From: Absicoccus porci
GTDB lineage: Bacteria; Bacillota_I; Bacilli_A; Erysipelotrichales; Erysipelotrichaceae
NCBI RefSeq assembly: GCF_003725415.1
Contig: NZ_RJQC01000003.1
Coordinates: 33,861-97,860, forward strand
Direction of reading: 5' to 3'
Length of the DNA stretch: 64,000 nucleotides
Below, piece by piece: positions 8,444-17,046 of this stretch. How positions within the stretch are numbered: position 1 is the stretch's first letter; each line of letters begins with the position of its first letter. The notes under the pieces were generated by a model. It ran no database searches and was not told the DNA's origin. It saw only the letters and a program-made list of their open reading frames with translations. Made by a program: the position numbers and the translations under genes.

Positions 8444-8833
8444 ATGAATGCAGTTCGATATTATTCTCGTTCCGGTAATACGAAATTAGTGGCTGATGCC
8501 ATAGCACAAGCGATTGGTACGACCGCCATTTCGGTTGATCAGGCCGATGCCAAAATCACCCAATCCATTGATACGTTATTTGTGGGTGGGGCATTATATG
8601 CCTATGGATTAGATAAACATTTAAAAATATATTTAAATGAGCTCGATGCAAAAAACGTGAAGAAAGCCGTTTTATTTTCAACTTCTTGGATCTCGAAACA
8701 TAGCTTGGATCTGATGCGCAAACAACTAGAAGAAAAAGGAATTAAAGTGGTACCAGAGACGTTCTATGTTAAAAATAAAGCCAGCCAAGCTCAATTGGAA
8801 CAAGCAAAGAAATTTGCGAAACAATGTCTATGA
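8444..8833 (+). CDS. Flavodoxin-like protein
   Basis: 129 aa. RYYSRSGNTKLVADAIA is the phosphate-binding loop of flavodoxins (S/T-x-T-G-N-T region) and LFVGGALYAYG matches the second FMN loop. It probably carries electrons via FMN, substituting for ferredoxin in an anaerobe. It overlaps the following acetyltransferase gene by 10 bases. Confidence 0.82.
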   Translation: MNAVRYYSRSGNTKLVADAIAQAIGTTAISVDQADAKITQSIDTLFVGGALYAYGLDKHLKIYLNELDAKNVKKAVLFSTSWISKHSLDLMRKQLEEKGIKVVPETFYVKNKASQAQLEQAKKFAKQCL

Positions 8834-9315
8834 GCATTCGACAGGCAACCATGGCCAATCTAGATGCGATTGCATCAATAGAATCGGCTTGTTTTCCTCA
8901 AGCAGAAGCAGCAACCAAAGACGAATTTGCGAAACGAATTCAATATTATGGGAATCATTTCTGGTTGTTGATCGATGAAAATCAAATTGTGTCCTTTGTG
9001 GATGGATTTGTAACCAATCAAAAAGATCTAAGCGATGAAATGTATGAAAAAGCGAGCTTGCATGATGAAGCTGGACAATGGCAAATGATCTTTGGTGTGA
9101 ATACGTTACCTTCTTATCGAAAAAAAGGTTATGCAGCCAAATTGTTGGAACGAATGATTGATGATGCTCAAAGCCAAAATCGAAAAGGAATTGTATTAAC
9201 TTGTAAAGATGCATTGGTTCCGTATTATGCCAAATTTGGTTTTATCGATGAGGGCATCAGTGAGAAAAGTGTACATGGTGGTGTTCGTTGGCATCAAATG
9301 CGATTGACATTTTAA
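8824..9315 (+). CDS. GNAT-family N-acetyltransferase
   Basis: 163 aa GNAT fold. The acetyl-CoA loop is visible as VNTLPSYRKKGYAAKLLE (motif A, with RKKGYA) and the C-terminal part includes YYAKFGFIDEG. The substrate is unknown; the layout resembles arylalkylamine/polyamine acetyltransferases. Starts at 8824 and 8830 are both possible; the gene is translationally coupled to the flavodoxin through overlap. Confidence 0.85.
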   Translation: MSMSIRQATMANLDAIASIESACFPQAEAATKDEFAKRIQYYGNHFWLLIDENQIVSFVDGFVTNQKDLSDEMYEKASLHDEAGQWQMIFGVNTLPSYRKKGYAAKLLERMIDDAQSQNRKGIVLTCKDALVPYYAKFGFIDEGISEKSVHGGVRWHQMRLTF

Positions 9316-9351
9316 TAGTTAGGCATATACTATTTATAGTTAGATATAACT
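9304..9351 (+). promoter_or_regulatory. gpmA promoter with adjacent palindrome
   Basis: TTGACA (9304-9309), 16 bases, TATACT (9326-9331). The palindrome AGTTA-GATA-TAACT (9338-9351) covers the expected transcription start, with further TAGTTA/TAACTA copies on both sides. This looks like an operator overlapping +1; the binding protein is unknown. Confidence 0.55.
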
Positions 9352-9368
9352 AACTAGGAGATATGTAT

Positions 9369-10121
9369 ATGCAAACAATGAAATTAGTATTAGTACGTCA
9401 TGGTGAAAGCGAATGGAATAGAGCCAATCTTTTTACGGGATGGACTGATGTCGATTTGAGTGAAAAAGGACATCAAGAAGCCATTCAAGCTGGCCAGACA
9501 TTGAAACAAGAAGGTTATGATTTTGATGTATGTTATACATCGTATTTAAAACGAGCAATCCATACATTAAATCATATCTTGGATGAAATGGATCGTAATT
9601 GGTTACCCGTTCATAAAAGCTGGCATCTCAATGAACGGCATTATGGAGCACTGCAAGGCTTGAATAAAGCTGATACAGCTGCGAAATATGGCGAAGATCA
9701 AGTAAAGATTTGGCGTCGTTCTTTTGATGTAAAGCCACCCCTATTGGATGTAAACGATGAACGTAATCCTGCCAATCAAGCGATGTATCGCAATGTGGAT
9801 GCCAAAGCATTGCCCTTGGCAGAAAGCTTAGAAACCACGATCGATCGTGTCATTCCTTATTATGAAGCCAACATAAAAAAAGATATGGAAGCCGGAAAAC
9901 GCGTGTTGATTGCCGCCCATGGCAATTCGATTCGTGCTTTGGTAAAATATTTCGAGAATATGGATAAAGATACCATTGTGGGTGTCAATATTCCAACGGG
10001 TGTTCCTTTGGTTTATGAATTTGATGAAGACTTTCACGTACAGAAAAAGTATTATTTAGGCGATCCAGACGCTATCCAAGCGAAAATGAAAGCAGTTGCC
10101 AATCAAGGCAAAGCTAAGTAA
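9369..10121 (+). CDS. gpmA: 2,3-bisphosphoglycerate-dependent phosphoglycerate mutase
   Basis: Interconverts 3- and 2-phosphoglycerate in glycolysis. About 250 aa, the family's normal size. [10 protein letters not shown] contains the phosphorylated His, and [12 protein letters not shown] and [12 protein letters not shown] carry the second catalytic His and phosphate-binding residues. Start 9369 is preferred because AGGAG lies 8 bases upstream; the ATG at 9363 is too close. Single gene with its own promoter. Confidence 0.96.
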   Translation: MQTMKLVLVRHGESEWNRANLFTGWTDVDLSEKGHQEAIQAGQTLKQEGYDFDVCYTSYLKRAIHTLNHILDEMDRNWLPVHKSWHLNERHYGALQGLNKADTAAKYGEDQVKIWRRSFDVKPPLLDVNDERNPANQAMYRNVDAKALPLAESLETTIDRVIPYYEANIKKDMEAGKRVLIAAHGNSIRALVKYFENMDKDTIVGVNIPTGVPLVYEFDEDFHVQKKYYLGDPDAIQAKMKAVANQGKAK

Positions 10122-10138
10122 AAAGGAAAGGAGTCGTT

Positions 10139-10702
10139 ATGGAAGACATTCAAATCAAGGAGGGAACGTTCTATCAAACGACTCTCGCTAAAGTACATGC
10201 ATTCATTATTGTGGATACTGGTAAGATCACAAAAGGAGCTGTGAAATGGGCCCATCGCAATCATTGTCATGCGTTTGTGGCAAAACCAGATGCGGACATT
10301 TCAGCTTTTGGACGTATCATTAGCTTTTTGCATTCGCAAGGCATTCGTAAGATTGGCATCTTAGAGCTAAGTGAACAATCACACATGGCTTTAGCCGTAG
10401 CAGCCACGCATCCACAAGTTACCTTGACCATAGTATCCAATCCGGATATTACGGATATAAACATTTCATCGATACGAGGATTCTTGATGTGTATTGGAAC
10501 CACACAAGATCCGGTGTTTGCATCCCTCCAACAAGATTGTCGATGTGTGTGCATGCCATTTCAATACGATCAAAAGAAGAATCAACTTTTGCCTCGATCC
10601 ATGTTGCCGATTGGCTATCATTTAGGCGTACATGGCAAAGCTCGTCAAGACATGGATGAACATATGCAAAATATTGTAAAGATTTGGGTAAATCAGCGAT
10701 GA
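10139..10702 (+). CDS. Conserved hypothetical protein, 187 aa
   Basis: Not recognised. It starts 17 bases after gpmA with a strong RBS (GGAAAGGAG), so it is probably co-transcribed. The sequence looks like a soluble alpha/beta protein: alternating hydrophobic strands (VHAFIIVDTG, IRKIGILEL, VTLTIVSN, GFLMCIGT) with glycine turns. It holds several cysteines, including CRCVC near residue 138. No catalytic motif can be assigned. Confidence 0.55.
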   Translation: MEDIQIKEGTFYQTTLAKVHAFIIVDTGKITKGAVKWAHRNHCHAFVAKPDADISAFGRIISFLHSQGIRKIGILELSEQSHMALAVAATHPQVTLTIVSNPDITDINISSIRGFLMCIGTTQDPVFASLQQDCRCVCMPFQYDQKKNQLLPRSMLPIGYHLGVHGKARQDMDEHMQNIVKIWVNQR

Positions 10703-10731
10703 TTTATCCTTTTTTTGATTATAATGAATAT

Positions 10732-11505
10732 ATGGAACTAAGAATTAAACATATCCCTAAGAAAGACAATTTATATCACTACACAAAATGCAGTAGTTTA
10801 AAAAGCATATTAGCCACTAAGATTTTATATGCGACCAAGAGTAGTTTTTTAAATGATACCAATGAAATGGATTATATTACCCATGTCACCAAAGAAGTAA
10901 TTGAAGAGTTGGCAGATTCTGGTTTACAAGAACTGTTATTATCCGAAGTTGTCAATACCATTGAAGAATCCAAACGACACGATACATTTGTCTGTTCGTT
11001 TTCTACCGATAAAGACAGTATTACCCTTTGGTCCGAATTTGGAGATAATACGGGATATAATGTTGCCTTTCGTGCCGATGAATTATTGACACAAATTCGC
11101 AAGAAAAAAGAAATTTTTTATCATGGTCATGTGATTTATTCACGAGAAGTACAAAAACATTTGATCGAAGAATTGTTTGAAGATGTAAAAAAAGAAGATG
11201 ACTTTACCTTATTGAAACGAAAATTAAATACGTATGCTCTCTTCTTTAAACAAGAAGAATTTGCCGCTGAAAAAGAATATCGCATTGTTTTTCGTAATCC
11301 CCATAAACAAAAAATATTATTTCGTGAAAAAGTAGGATTCTTATTGCCATATATTGAGATTCAGTTGGATACATTACCGATTGATTGTGTGACTGTAGCA
11401 CCCAAGAATCATGTGGATCTAGCCAAAAAAGGAATGACACAATACTTAGAATCATTAGGTTATGATGTGGATGTCAATTTATCAAAATTAAAATTGAGGT
11501 ATTGA
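10732..11505 (+). CDS. DUF2971 domain protein
   Basis: 257 aa from 10732. The N-terminal LYHYTKCSSLKSILATK, the FLNDTNEMDY segment and VCSFSTDKDSITLWSEFGDNTGYNVAF are hallmarks of DUF2971. This family of unknown function is often found near defence or mobile genes, though nothing here shows such a role. TATAAT (10720-10725) ends 6 bases before this ATG with no RBS, suggesting a leaderless mRNA. An earlier ATG at 10699, coupled as ATGA to the previous stop, is the alternative. Confidence 0.7.
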   Translation: MELRIKHIPKKDNLYHYTKCSSLKSILATKILYATKSSFLNDTNEMDYITHVTKEVIEELADSGLQELLLSEVVNTIEESKRHDTFVCSFSTDKDSITLWSEFGDNTGYNVAFRADELLTQIRKKKEIFYHGHVIYSREVQKHLIEELFEDVKKEDDFTLLKRKLNTYALFFKQEEFAAEKEYRIVFRNPHKQKILFREKVGFLLPYIEIQLDTLPIDCVTVAPKNHVDLAKKGMTQYLESLGYDVDVNLSKLKLRY

Positions 11506-11506
11506 T

Positions 11507-12622
11507 ATGGAAATATTGGAAAATAAACATATAGAAGATATTAAACCTACTTTTTCACAAGATGCCATTGGCTTTCATCAACAATTGCCAGGATATACCC
11601 CTACACCACTGATTGATTGGCCGGTTTATGCGAGTCAACATCATTTCAAAAATCTCTGTATTAAAGATGAATCGCAACGTTTTGGTTTAAAAGCCTTTAA
11701 AAGTTTGGGTGGTAGCTATGCGATGTTTCGTATCTTATGTAAAAGAAATTATTTGAATCCAAAAACAACCTCTTTTGACCAACTACGATCGATGGATCAT
11801 CACGATGTGACTTTTGTGTGTGCAACCGATGGAAATCATGGCCACGGTGTTTCTTGGGCGGCTTCTTTATTTGGTTGTGCGGCCTATATTTTGATGCCAA
11901 AAGGATCCAGTGAAGCACGACGCAAACGGATGGAAAGAAAAAATGTTCAAGCCGTGATCACAGATCTTTCGTATGATCAAGCGGTCCAAAAGGCAAGCGA
12001 TTTGGCACAAGAAAACCATTGGATCTTGATTCAAGATACCGCATGGGAAGGGTACACTCAAATTCCAACTTGGATCATCGAAGGATACCTAACCATGGCA
12101 CAGGAAATCATTCATCAAATGACTACACCACCAACCCATATTTTTCTACAAGCAGGTGTAGGAGCTATGGCCGGTGGCATGATCGATGCATTTTCTCGCG
12201 TCTATCCAACAACGCAATTCATCATTGTTGAATCGGCGGGAGCTCCTTGTTTATATGCTTCGATGAACCAAGGAAAAAGAACATCCATAGCTTGTGAGCC
12301 AACGATCATGGCAGGACTGAATTGTGGCACGCCTTGTTTGATCACATGGCCAATTATTCAAAAACGTGCCAATTATTTTTGTGTTTGTGAAGATGATGCG
12401 GCCATTCGAGGAATGCACGTATTAAAAACAAATGATATGGTTGCGGGTGAATCGAGTGCAGTGACCATGGGATTATTGGATCGTATCGTTAAATCGGAAA
12501 CATTGCGAAACCAATTTCAGATGCATGAAGATGCCTCTATTTTATTGATCAATACCGAAGGGGATACAGATCCTTTCTTCTACCAAAGTGTAGTAGGGGA
12601 AGATCGTTGTTTGATTATATAG
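11507..12622 (+). CDS. dpaL: Diaminopropionate ammonia-lyase
   Basis: PLP enzyme (fold type II) that splits 2,3-diaminopropionate into pyruvate and ammonia. 371 aa. FGLKAFKSLGGSYA holds the Schiff-base lysine, ATDGNHGHGVSWAA is the Ser/Thr dehydratase-type phosphate loop, and DTAWEGYTQIPTWI is specific to the YgeX/DpaL subgroup. The glycine-rich LQAGVGAMAGG binds the PLP phosphate. It follows the DUF2971 gene by one base. It could serve nitrogen and pyruvate recovery from unusual amino acids. Confidence 0.9.
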   Translation: MEILENKHIEDIKPTFSQDAIGFHQQLPGYTPTPLIDWPVYASQHHFKNLCIKDESQRFGLKAFKSLGGSYAMFRILCKRNYLNPKTTSFDQLRSMDHHDVTFVCATDGNHGHGVSWAASLFGCAAYILMPKGSSEARRKRMERKNVQAVITDLSYDQAVQKASDLAQENHWILIQDTAWEGYTQIPTWIIEGYLTMAQEIIHQMTTPPTHIFLQAGVGAMAGGMIDAFSRVYPTTQFIIVESAGAPCLYASMNQGKRTSIACEPTIMAGLNCGTPCLITWPIIQKRANYFCVCEDDAAIRGMHVLKTNDMVAGESSAVTMGLLDRIVKSETLRNQFQMHEDASILLINTEGDTDPFFYQSVVGEDRCLII

Positions 12623-13047
12623 TTTTATCTTGGATAGCTTTTAGATCTTCTACAAACATGGACCAGCCTTGGTATTTCACCAGATGGTGCATCAAATCGC
12701 TATTGGCAATGGTTTCATACCACATCTCAATGGTTGATTCATTTAAGTCCGGATCCACACCGTGGATTTTGGCCTTTTGTTTATCGATTTTTTTGGAGTA
12801 GTCATCGATCAATTGATCAATCTGATCTTTTTTTCCAATCTTTTTTAATCCTTTTAAACATAATTCTTGGGCTTCCATTTCATAGGTATTCCAAGAAATC
12901 AATGTAGCATAGAAAGGCAAATCTTTAAATTTTTCTTTTTCAATCAACTTATTCAATTTCTTTTGATAATCTTGAATCAATTTCCTTTTTTGTTTGATAG
13001 CCGACTTGTAGTAGGCAATATAGGTCTCGATCTCTCTCTGTTTTCAT
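12615..13047 (-). pseudogene. Small coiled-coil/charged protein gene with a frameshift in a GA tract
   Basis: An open frame from 12980 to 12615 encodes about 121 residues rich in Lys, Glu and Ile, with no recognised domain. Upstream the same frame continues without a standard start codon back to (GA)4 at about 13028-13038. The only good start is the ATG at 13047, 6 bases after TATAGT (13059-13054). It would join the main frame only if the tract were (GA)5. As sequenced, translation from 13047 stops after 37 codons. This is either a disrupted gene, a slippage switch or a sequencing error. Its stop codon overlaps the end of dpaL. Confidence 0.5.
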
Positions 13048-13116
13048 GGGTTTACTATATCATCAAATAAAATGAAATCAGGATTCTTTACAAAGATTTT
13101 AAATGTAATAAAAGCA

Positions 13117-13145
13117 TTGACATGTTAAATGAAATAATTTATATT
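13117..13145 (+). promoter_or_regulatory. Promoter of the flavin/ferredoxin-betaine transporter group
   Basis: TTGACA (13117-13122), 17 bases, TATATT (13140-13145), about 25 bases before the ATG at 13171. The region is AT-rich with partly dyad TAATAT/ATATTA sequence that could bind the Rrf2 regulator encoded downstream. Confidence 0.6.
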
Positions 13146-13170
13146 ACAAATATAGAAATGAGGAAATACT

Positions 13171-13782
13171 ATGAATGCACAAACTTGTCTACAAATATTA
13201 AGAGATATCAAAGATGTTTCGTTTGCGTCGGTTGACGAAAAGGGAATGCCCCATAATCGAATTATTGATGTGATGTTGGTGGAAGATCATAAATTATATT
13301 TTTGTACAGCACGTGGTAAGGATTTTTATAACCAAATTACCAAGAATCCGCACATTGCGATTACGGGACTGAATAGGGATTTTCAAATGGTTCGTTTGCA
13401 TGGAACGGTTAAGCAATTAAAAGAGCAGAAAGTTTGGATCAATCGAATCTTTGCAGCCAATCCAGTGATGAATGATGTCTATCCAGGTGATTCTCGCTAC
13501 ATTTTGGAGCCATTTGTGGTAGATAATGGCCAAATCGAATTTTTTGACTTAAGTAAACATCCAATCCAACGACAAAGTTTCCGTTTGGATCAAGAAGTTC
13601 TACAAGAACATGGATTCTTTATTACCGATTCTTGCATCGGTTGTGGTACATGTCAGCGAAATTGTCCGCAACAATGTATCCAAGCCGGAACGCCTTTTGT
13701 GATTGAACAAGATCATTGTTTGCATTGTGGTTTGTGTTATGAAAATTGTCCTGTACAAGCCATTGTTCGAAGAGGTGAATAG
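13171..13782 (+). CDS. PNPOx-like flavin domain fused to a 2[4Fe-4S] ferredoxin domain
   Basis: 203 aa. Residues 1-130 form a split-barrel FMN-binding domain of the pyridoxamine-phosphate-oxidase-like superfamily. Residues 150-200 hold two CxxCxxCxxxC clusters (CIGCGTCQRNCPQQC and CLHCGLCYENCP). The layout suggests an electron-transfer flavoprotein or small reductase. The next gene starts within its stop codon (GTG at 13782), so it is tightly coupled to a betaine-type importer. A role in reducing the imported substrate or sensing redox state is inference. Confidence 0.85.
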   Translation: MNAQTCLQILRDIKDVSFASVDEKGMPHNRIIDVMLVEDHKLYFCTARGKDFYNQITKNPHIAITGLNRDFQMVRLHGTVKQLKEQKVWINRIFAANPVMNDVYPGDSRYILEPFVVDNGQIEFFDLSKHPIQRQSFRLDQEVLQEHGFFITDSCIGCGTCQRNCPQQCIQAGTPFVIEQDHCLHCGLCYENCPVQAIVRRGE

Positions 13783-15287
13783 TGTTTACTTTATTGATCA
13801 ATCGATGGGATTTTTTTGCGGGATTATTAATTGAGCATATTGAAATTTCTTTGATTGCGATATTGATTGCGATTGTCTTTGGTGGATTGGTCGGTATTTT
13901 GATCAGTGAATTTCAAAAAAGTGCCAAATCGACACTGAATGTGATCAATTTCCTTTACACGATTCCTTCTATTTCGATGCTTGGTTTCTTAATTCCATTT
14001 TCTGGTATTGGCAATGCGACCGCCATCATTGCTTTAACGATTTATGCGTTATTGCCTATGGTTCGAAACACCCATACGGGTCTGACAACCATTGATCCAG
14101 CCATTGTCGAAGCAGCAACTGGTATGGGTTCGACACGATTTCAAACCCTTTGGAAAGTAAAGTTGCCCTTGGCCATGCCTGTGATTTTATCTGGTATTCG
14201 CAATATGGTGACCATGACCATTGCTCTGGGTGGTATTGCTTCTTTTATTGGGGCTGGTGGTTTAGGTGTTGCGATTTATCGTGGTATTACCACCAATAAT
14301 ACGTCCATGACTTTGGCGGGTAGTTTATTGATTGCCTTATTAGCACTTGTTGCCGATGGAATTCTATCCATCGTTGAAAAACGAATGAAACAACATAAGA
14401 AAAACAAACCCCTGTTGATTACTGTTTTGGTGATTTGTGCTATTTTTATCACGCATTTATTTTTCCCATATCAACAAGATACGATTCACATTGCGACCAA
14501 ACCAATGACGGAAGAATATATTATGGGTGAAATGTTAAAAATATTGATTGAAGAGGACACCAACTTGAAAGTAGAAGTCACGACGGGTGTTGGTGGTGGA
14601 ACTTCCAATATTCAACCCGGTATGGAAAAAGGCGAGTTTGATTTATATCCAGAATATACAGGTACAGCTTGGAATATGGTGTTGAAAAAGAAGGGAACCT
14701 ATTCAGAAAAGTTATTTTCTAAATTAGAGAAAGACTATAGCAAAAAATATGATATGTCGTGGGTGGGCATGTATGGTTTTAATAACACCTATGGTCTGGT
14801 CGTCCGAAAAGATCTAGCGCAAAAATATGATTTACATACGTATTCCGATTTGGCGGCGGTATCCAATCAATTAACCTTTGGTGCTGAATATGATTTCTTT
14901 GAACGTGAAGATGGCTATGATGCACTTTGTAATGCTTATGGTTTCCATTTCGCTTCGACCAAAGATATGGATATTGGTTTAAAGTATCAAGCTATCAATA
15001 ATAAACAAATCGATGTCATGAATATTTTTACGACGGATGGTCAACTTTCTCAAGCGGATGTGGTTGTTCTAAAAGATGATAAACAGTTTTATCCTTCGTA
15101 TGAATGTGGCAATGTGGTGCGTAATGAAATGTTGCGAAAACATCCAGAACTACGAACTGTTCTAAAAAAACTGGACAATTCAATCAGTGAAGCCGAAATG
15201 GCAAAAATGAATTATCAAGTGGAAACCCAAAAGAAAGAACCAAAAGCAGTTGCCAAGGCTTTTCTAGAAAGGAAACATATCCAATGA
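13782..15287 (+). CDS. Glycine betaine/choline-type ABC transporter, permease fused to substrate-binding domain
   Basis: 501 aa. Residues 1-200 are an OpuCB-like permease with about five helices and the EAA-type loop EAATGMGSTRFQTLWKVKLPLAMP. A transmembrane linker near residues 205-230 leads to an extracytoplasmic OpuAC-like binding domain (IATKPMTEEYIMGEML ... EYTGTAW). Fusions of this kind occur in Bacillota osmoprotectant importers. The usual start is GTG at 13782 overlapping the previous stop. Aromatic-cage residues for quaternary amines cannot be verified by eye. Confidence 0.9.
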   Translation: MFTLLINRWDFFAGLLIEHIEISLIAILIAIVFGGLVGILISEFQKSAKSTLNVINFLYTIPSISMLGFLIPFSGIGNATAIIALTIYALLPMVRNTHTGLTTIDPAIVEAATGMGSTRFQTLWKVKLPLAMPVILSGIRNMVTMTIALGGIASFIGAGGLGVAIYRGITTNNTSMTLAGSLLIALLALVADGILSIVEKRMKQHKKNKPLLITVLVICAIFITHLFFPYQQDTIHIATKPMTEEYIMGEMLKILIEEDTNLKVEVTTGVGGGTSNIQPGMEKGEFDLYPEYTGTAWNMVLKKKGTYSEKLFSKLEKDYSKKYDMSWVGMYGFNNTYGLVVRKDLAQKYDLHTYSDLAAVSNQLTFGAEYDFFEREDGYDALCNAYGFHFASTKDMDIGLKYQAINNKQIDVMNIFTTDGQLSQADVVVLKDDKQFYPSYECGNVVRNEMLRKHPELRTVLKKLDNSISEAEMAKMNYQVETQKKEPKAVAKAFLERKHIQ

Positions 15288-16018
15288 ATCCAGTCATTGA
15301 AATGAAGCATGTAAAAAAAGCATATGATCAAAATACGATCATTGAGGATTTGAATGTATCCATTGATCCAGGTGAATTTGTGACGATTGTTGGTTCGTCG
15401 GGTTGTGGTAAAACGACGTTCTTAAAAATGATCAATGGCTTGATTTTACCTACGGCGGGTGATATTTTTGTGAATGGAAAAAATCTAAAAGATGTGGATC
15501 TGATTCAATTGCGTCGGAATATTGGCTATGTGATTCAAGGAAGCGTATTGTTTCCACATATGACAGTTCGTGAAAATATTGCTTATGTACCTACGCTTTG
15601 GAACAAGAAAAATAAACAAGCGACCAAAGATGCTGTGCAAAAATGGATGGATATTGTTGGTTTGGATCCATCCATGATGGATCGTTATCCTCATGAATTG
15701 TCTGGTGGTCAACAACAGCGTGTTGGGATTGCTAGAGCACTGGCGGCTAGTCCGGACATCTTATTGATGGATGAACCTTTTGGAGCGGTGGATGCGATCA
15801 CTCGTTCTCAACTTCAAAACGAAATCAAACGAATTCATCAACAAACGGGCATTACAATTTTATTTGTGACCCATGATATCGAAGAAGCTTTAGTATTAGG
15901 AACAAAAGTAATGGTTATGGATCATGGAGAAATCGTTCAATTTGATCGTCCACAAGAATTGATGGATCATCCAACCAATGATTTTGTAGTTTCTTTGGTG
16001 AATCATCATCCATATTAG
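15284..16018 (+). CDS. Betaine-type ABC transporter ATP-binding protein
   Basis: 244 aa ATPase overlapping the permease stop by 4 bases (ATGA). Walker A GSSGCGKTT, Q-loop VIQGSVLFPHMT, signature LSGGQQQRVGIARALA, Walker B ILLMDEPFGAVD and the switch His (VTHDIEEAL) are all present. It energises the fused permease/binding protein. It is shorter than OpuAA/OpuCA proteins and lacks the C-terminal CBS pair that gates those by ionic strength, which argues against a pure osmosensing role. Confidence 0.93.
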   Translation: MNPVIEMKHVKKAYDQNTIIEDLNVSIDPGEFVTIVGSSGCGKTTFLKMINGLILPTAGDIFVNGKNLKDVDLIQLRRNIGYVIQGSVLFPHMTVRENIAYVPTLWNKKNKQATKDAVQKWMDIVGLDPSMMDRYPHELSGGQQQRVGIARALAASPDILLMDEPFGAVDAITRSQLQNEIKRIHQQTGITILFVTHDIEEALVLGTKVMVMDHGEIVQFDRPQELMDHPTNDFVVSLVNHHPY

Positions 16019-16036
16019 TTAAAAAGGAGAATCAAT

Positions 16037-16489
16037 ATGCAGATTACAAGTAAGTTTACCATTGCGATACATATATTAGCCGCTATCGACACATTTCATG
16101 GTCATGTCAATGTAAATAGTAAACTTTTATCGCAGAGTATTGGAGCCAATCCGGTTATCGTACGCGGTGTGATGTCGGATCTAAAAAAAGCCGGTATTAT
16201 TATGAGTCATCGAGGAAAAAATGATGTGACCATTGAAAAGCCATTGGATCAAGTAAGTTTTTATGATATTTACCAAGCTGTCAATGCCAATGACAAGGAT
16301 TTGTTTCATTTTCATGAAAATCCCAATCCGCAATGTCCGGTTGGACGGAATATCCATAAGGTCTTGGATGGACAGTTACAACAAGTGCAACGGGATTTTG
16401 AAGATGAATTAAAATCGTATAAAGTGTCAGATGTGATCCATAATTTACATATTGTGTTAAATCACGAAAAACAGTCTTTACAAGCGTAG
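16037..16489 (+). CDS. Rrf2-family transcriptional regulator
   Basis: 150 aa winged-helix protein. The start MQITSKFTIAIHILAAI and ANPVIVRGVMSDLKKAGII match the Rrf2 DNA-binding domain. Only one cysteine is visible, in PNPQCPVGR, so it lacks the three-Cys Fe-S motif of IscR/NsrR; it resembles the YwnA-type subgroup. It is last in the operon and likely regulates it. Confidence 0.88.
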   Translation: MQITSKFTIAIHILAAIDTFHGHVNVNSKLLSQSIGANPVIVRGVMSDLKKAGIIMSHRGKNDVTIEKPLDQVSFYDIYQAVNANDKDLFHFHENPNPQCPVGRNIHKVLDGQLQQVQRDFEDELKSYKVSDVIHNLHIVLNHEKQSLQA

Positions 16490-16511
16490 CCTTCTATGAA
16501 GGCTATTTTTT
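16487..16511 (+). terminator. Terminator of the betaine transporter operon
   Basis: TAGCCTTC (16487-16494) pairs with GAAGGCTA (16498-16505), loop TAT, then a T run. It overlaps the rrf2 stop codon. Confidence 0.85.
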
Positions 16512-16512
16512 A

Positions 16513-16542
16513 TTGAAATTGATAGAAAGAGATAGGTATAAT
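16513..16542 (+). promoter_or_regulatory. Promoter of the HD-domain/TPR pair
   Basis: TTGAAA (16513-16518), 18 bases, TATAAT (16537-16542). The -10 ends only 6 bases before the ATG at 16549, so the transcript should begin at or next to the start codon. Confidence 0.65.
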
Positions 16543-16548
16543 GAAAAT

Positions 16549-17046
16549 ATGAATGTAGCAGAAATTTTTGAAAAAATGATCAACTATTCAGATCATAATT
16601 TACATGACATTGCCCATTTAACAAAGGTTTGGGCCTATGCCAAAACGATTGGTGAATTGGAACAGGTTGATGAAAATACCCAATTTATTTTGGAGGTAGC
16701 TGCCATTGTGCATGATATTGCCTGTCCTTTATGTCGGGAAAAATATGGCAATACAGCTGGTACCTATCAAGAAAAAGAAGGTATGCCATTAACATATGAA
16801 TTTTTACAAGATACCGATTGTAGTGAACAACAAATCCAGCGTATCGCCTATTTAGTGGGCCATCATCATACATTTACGCATATTGATGGTTTGGATTATC
16901 AAATTCTTGTGGAAGCAGACTTTTTGGTGAATGCCGATGAGAGTCATTATGATGTCAAAACGCGAAATGCTTTTTATCAGAAGGTATTTCGAACAAAAGC
17001 GGGAAAACAATTGTTTAAGGACATGTATGAAAGTGAGAATCAATGA
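16549..17046 (+). CDS. HD-domain phosphohydrolase
   Basis: 165 aa HD protein: HDIAHLTKVWAYA, VAAIVHDIACPLC with the HD dyad, then VGHHHTF and ILVEADFLVNADE. The small size and arrangement fit the general HD superfamily that hydrolyses phosphate esters or nucleotides; substrate unknown. The mRNA is possibly leaderless. The next gene overlaps by 4 bases. Confidence 0.75.
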   Translation: MNVAEIFEKMINYSDHNLHDIAHLTKVWAYAKTIGELEQVDENTQFILEVAAIVHDIACPLCREKYGNTAGTYQEKEGMPLTYEFLQDTDCSEQQIQRIAYLVGHHHTFTHIDGLDYQILVEADFLVNADESHYDVKTRNAFYQKVFRTKAGKQLFKDMYESENQ

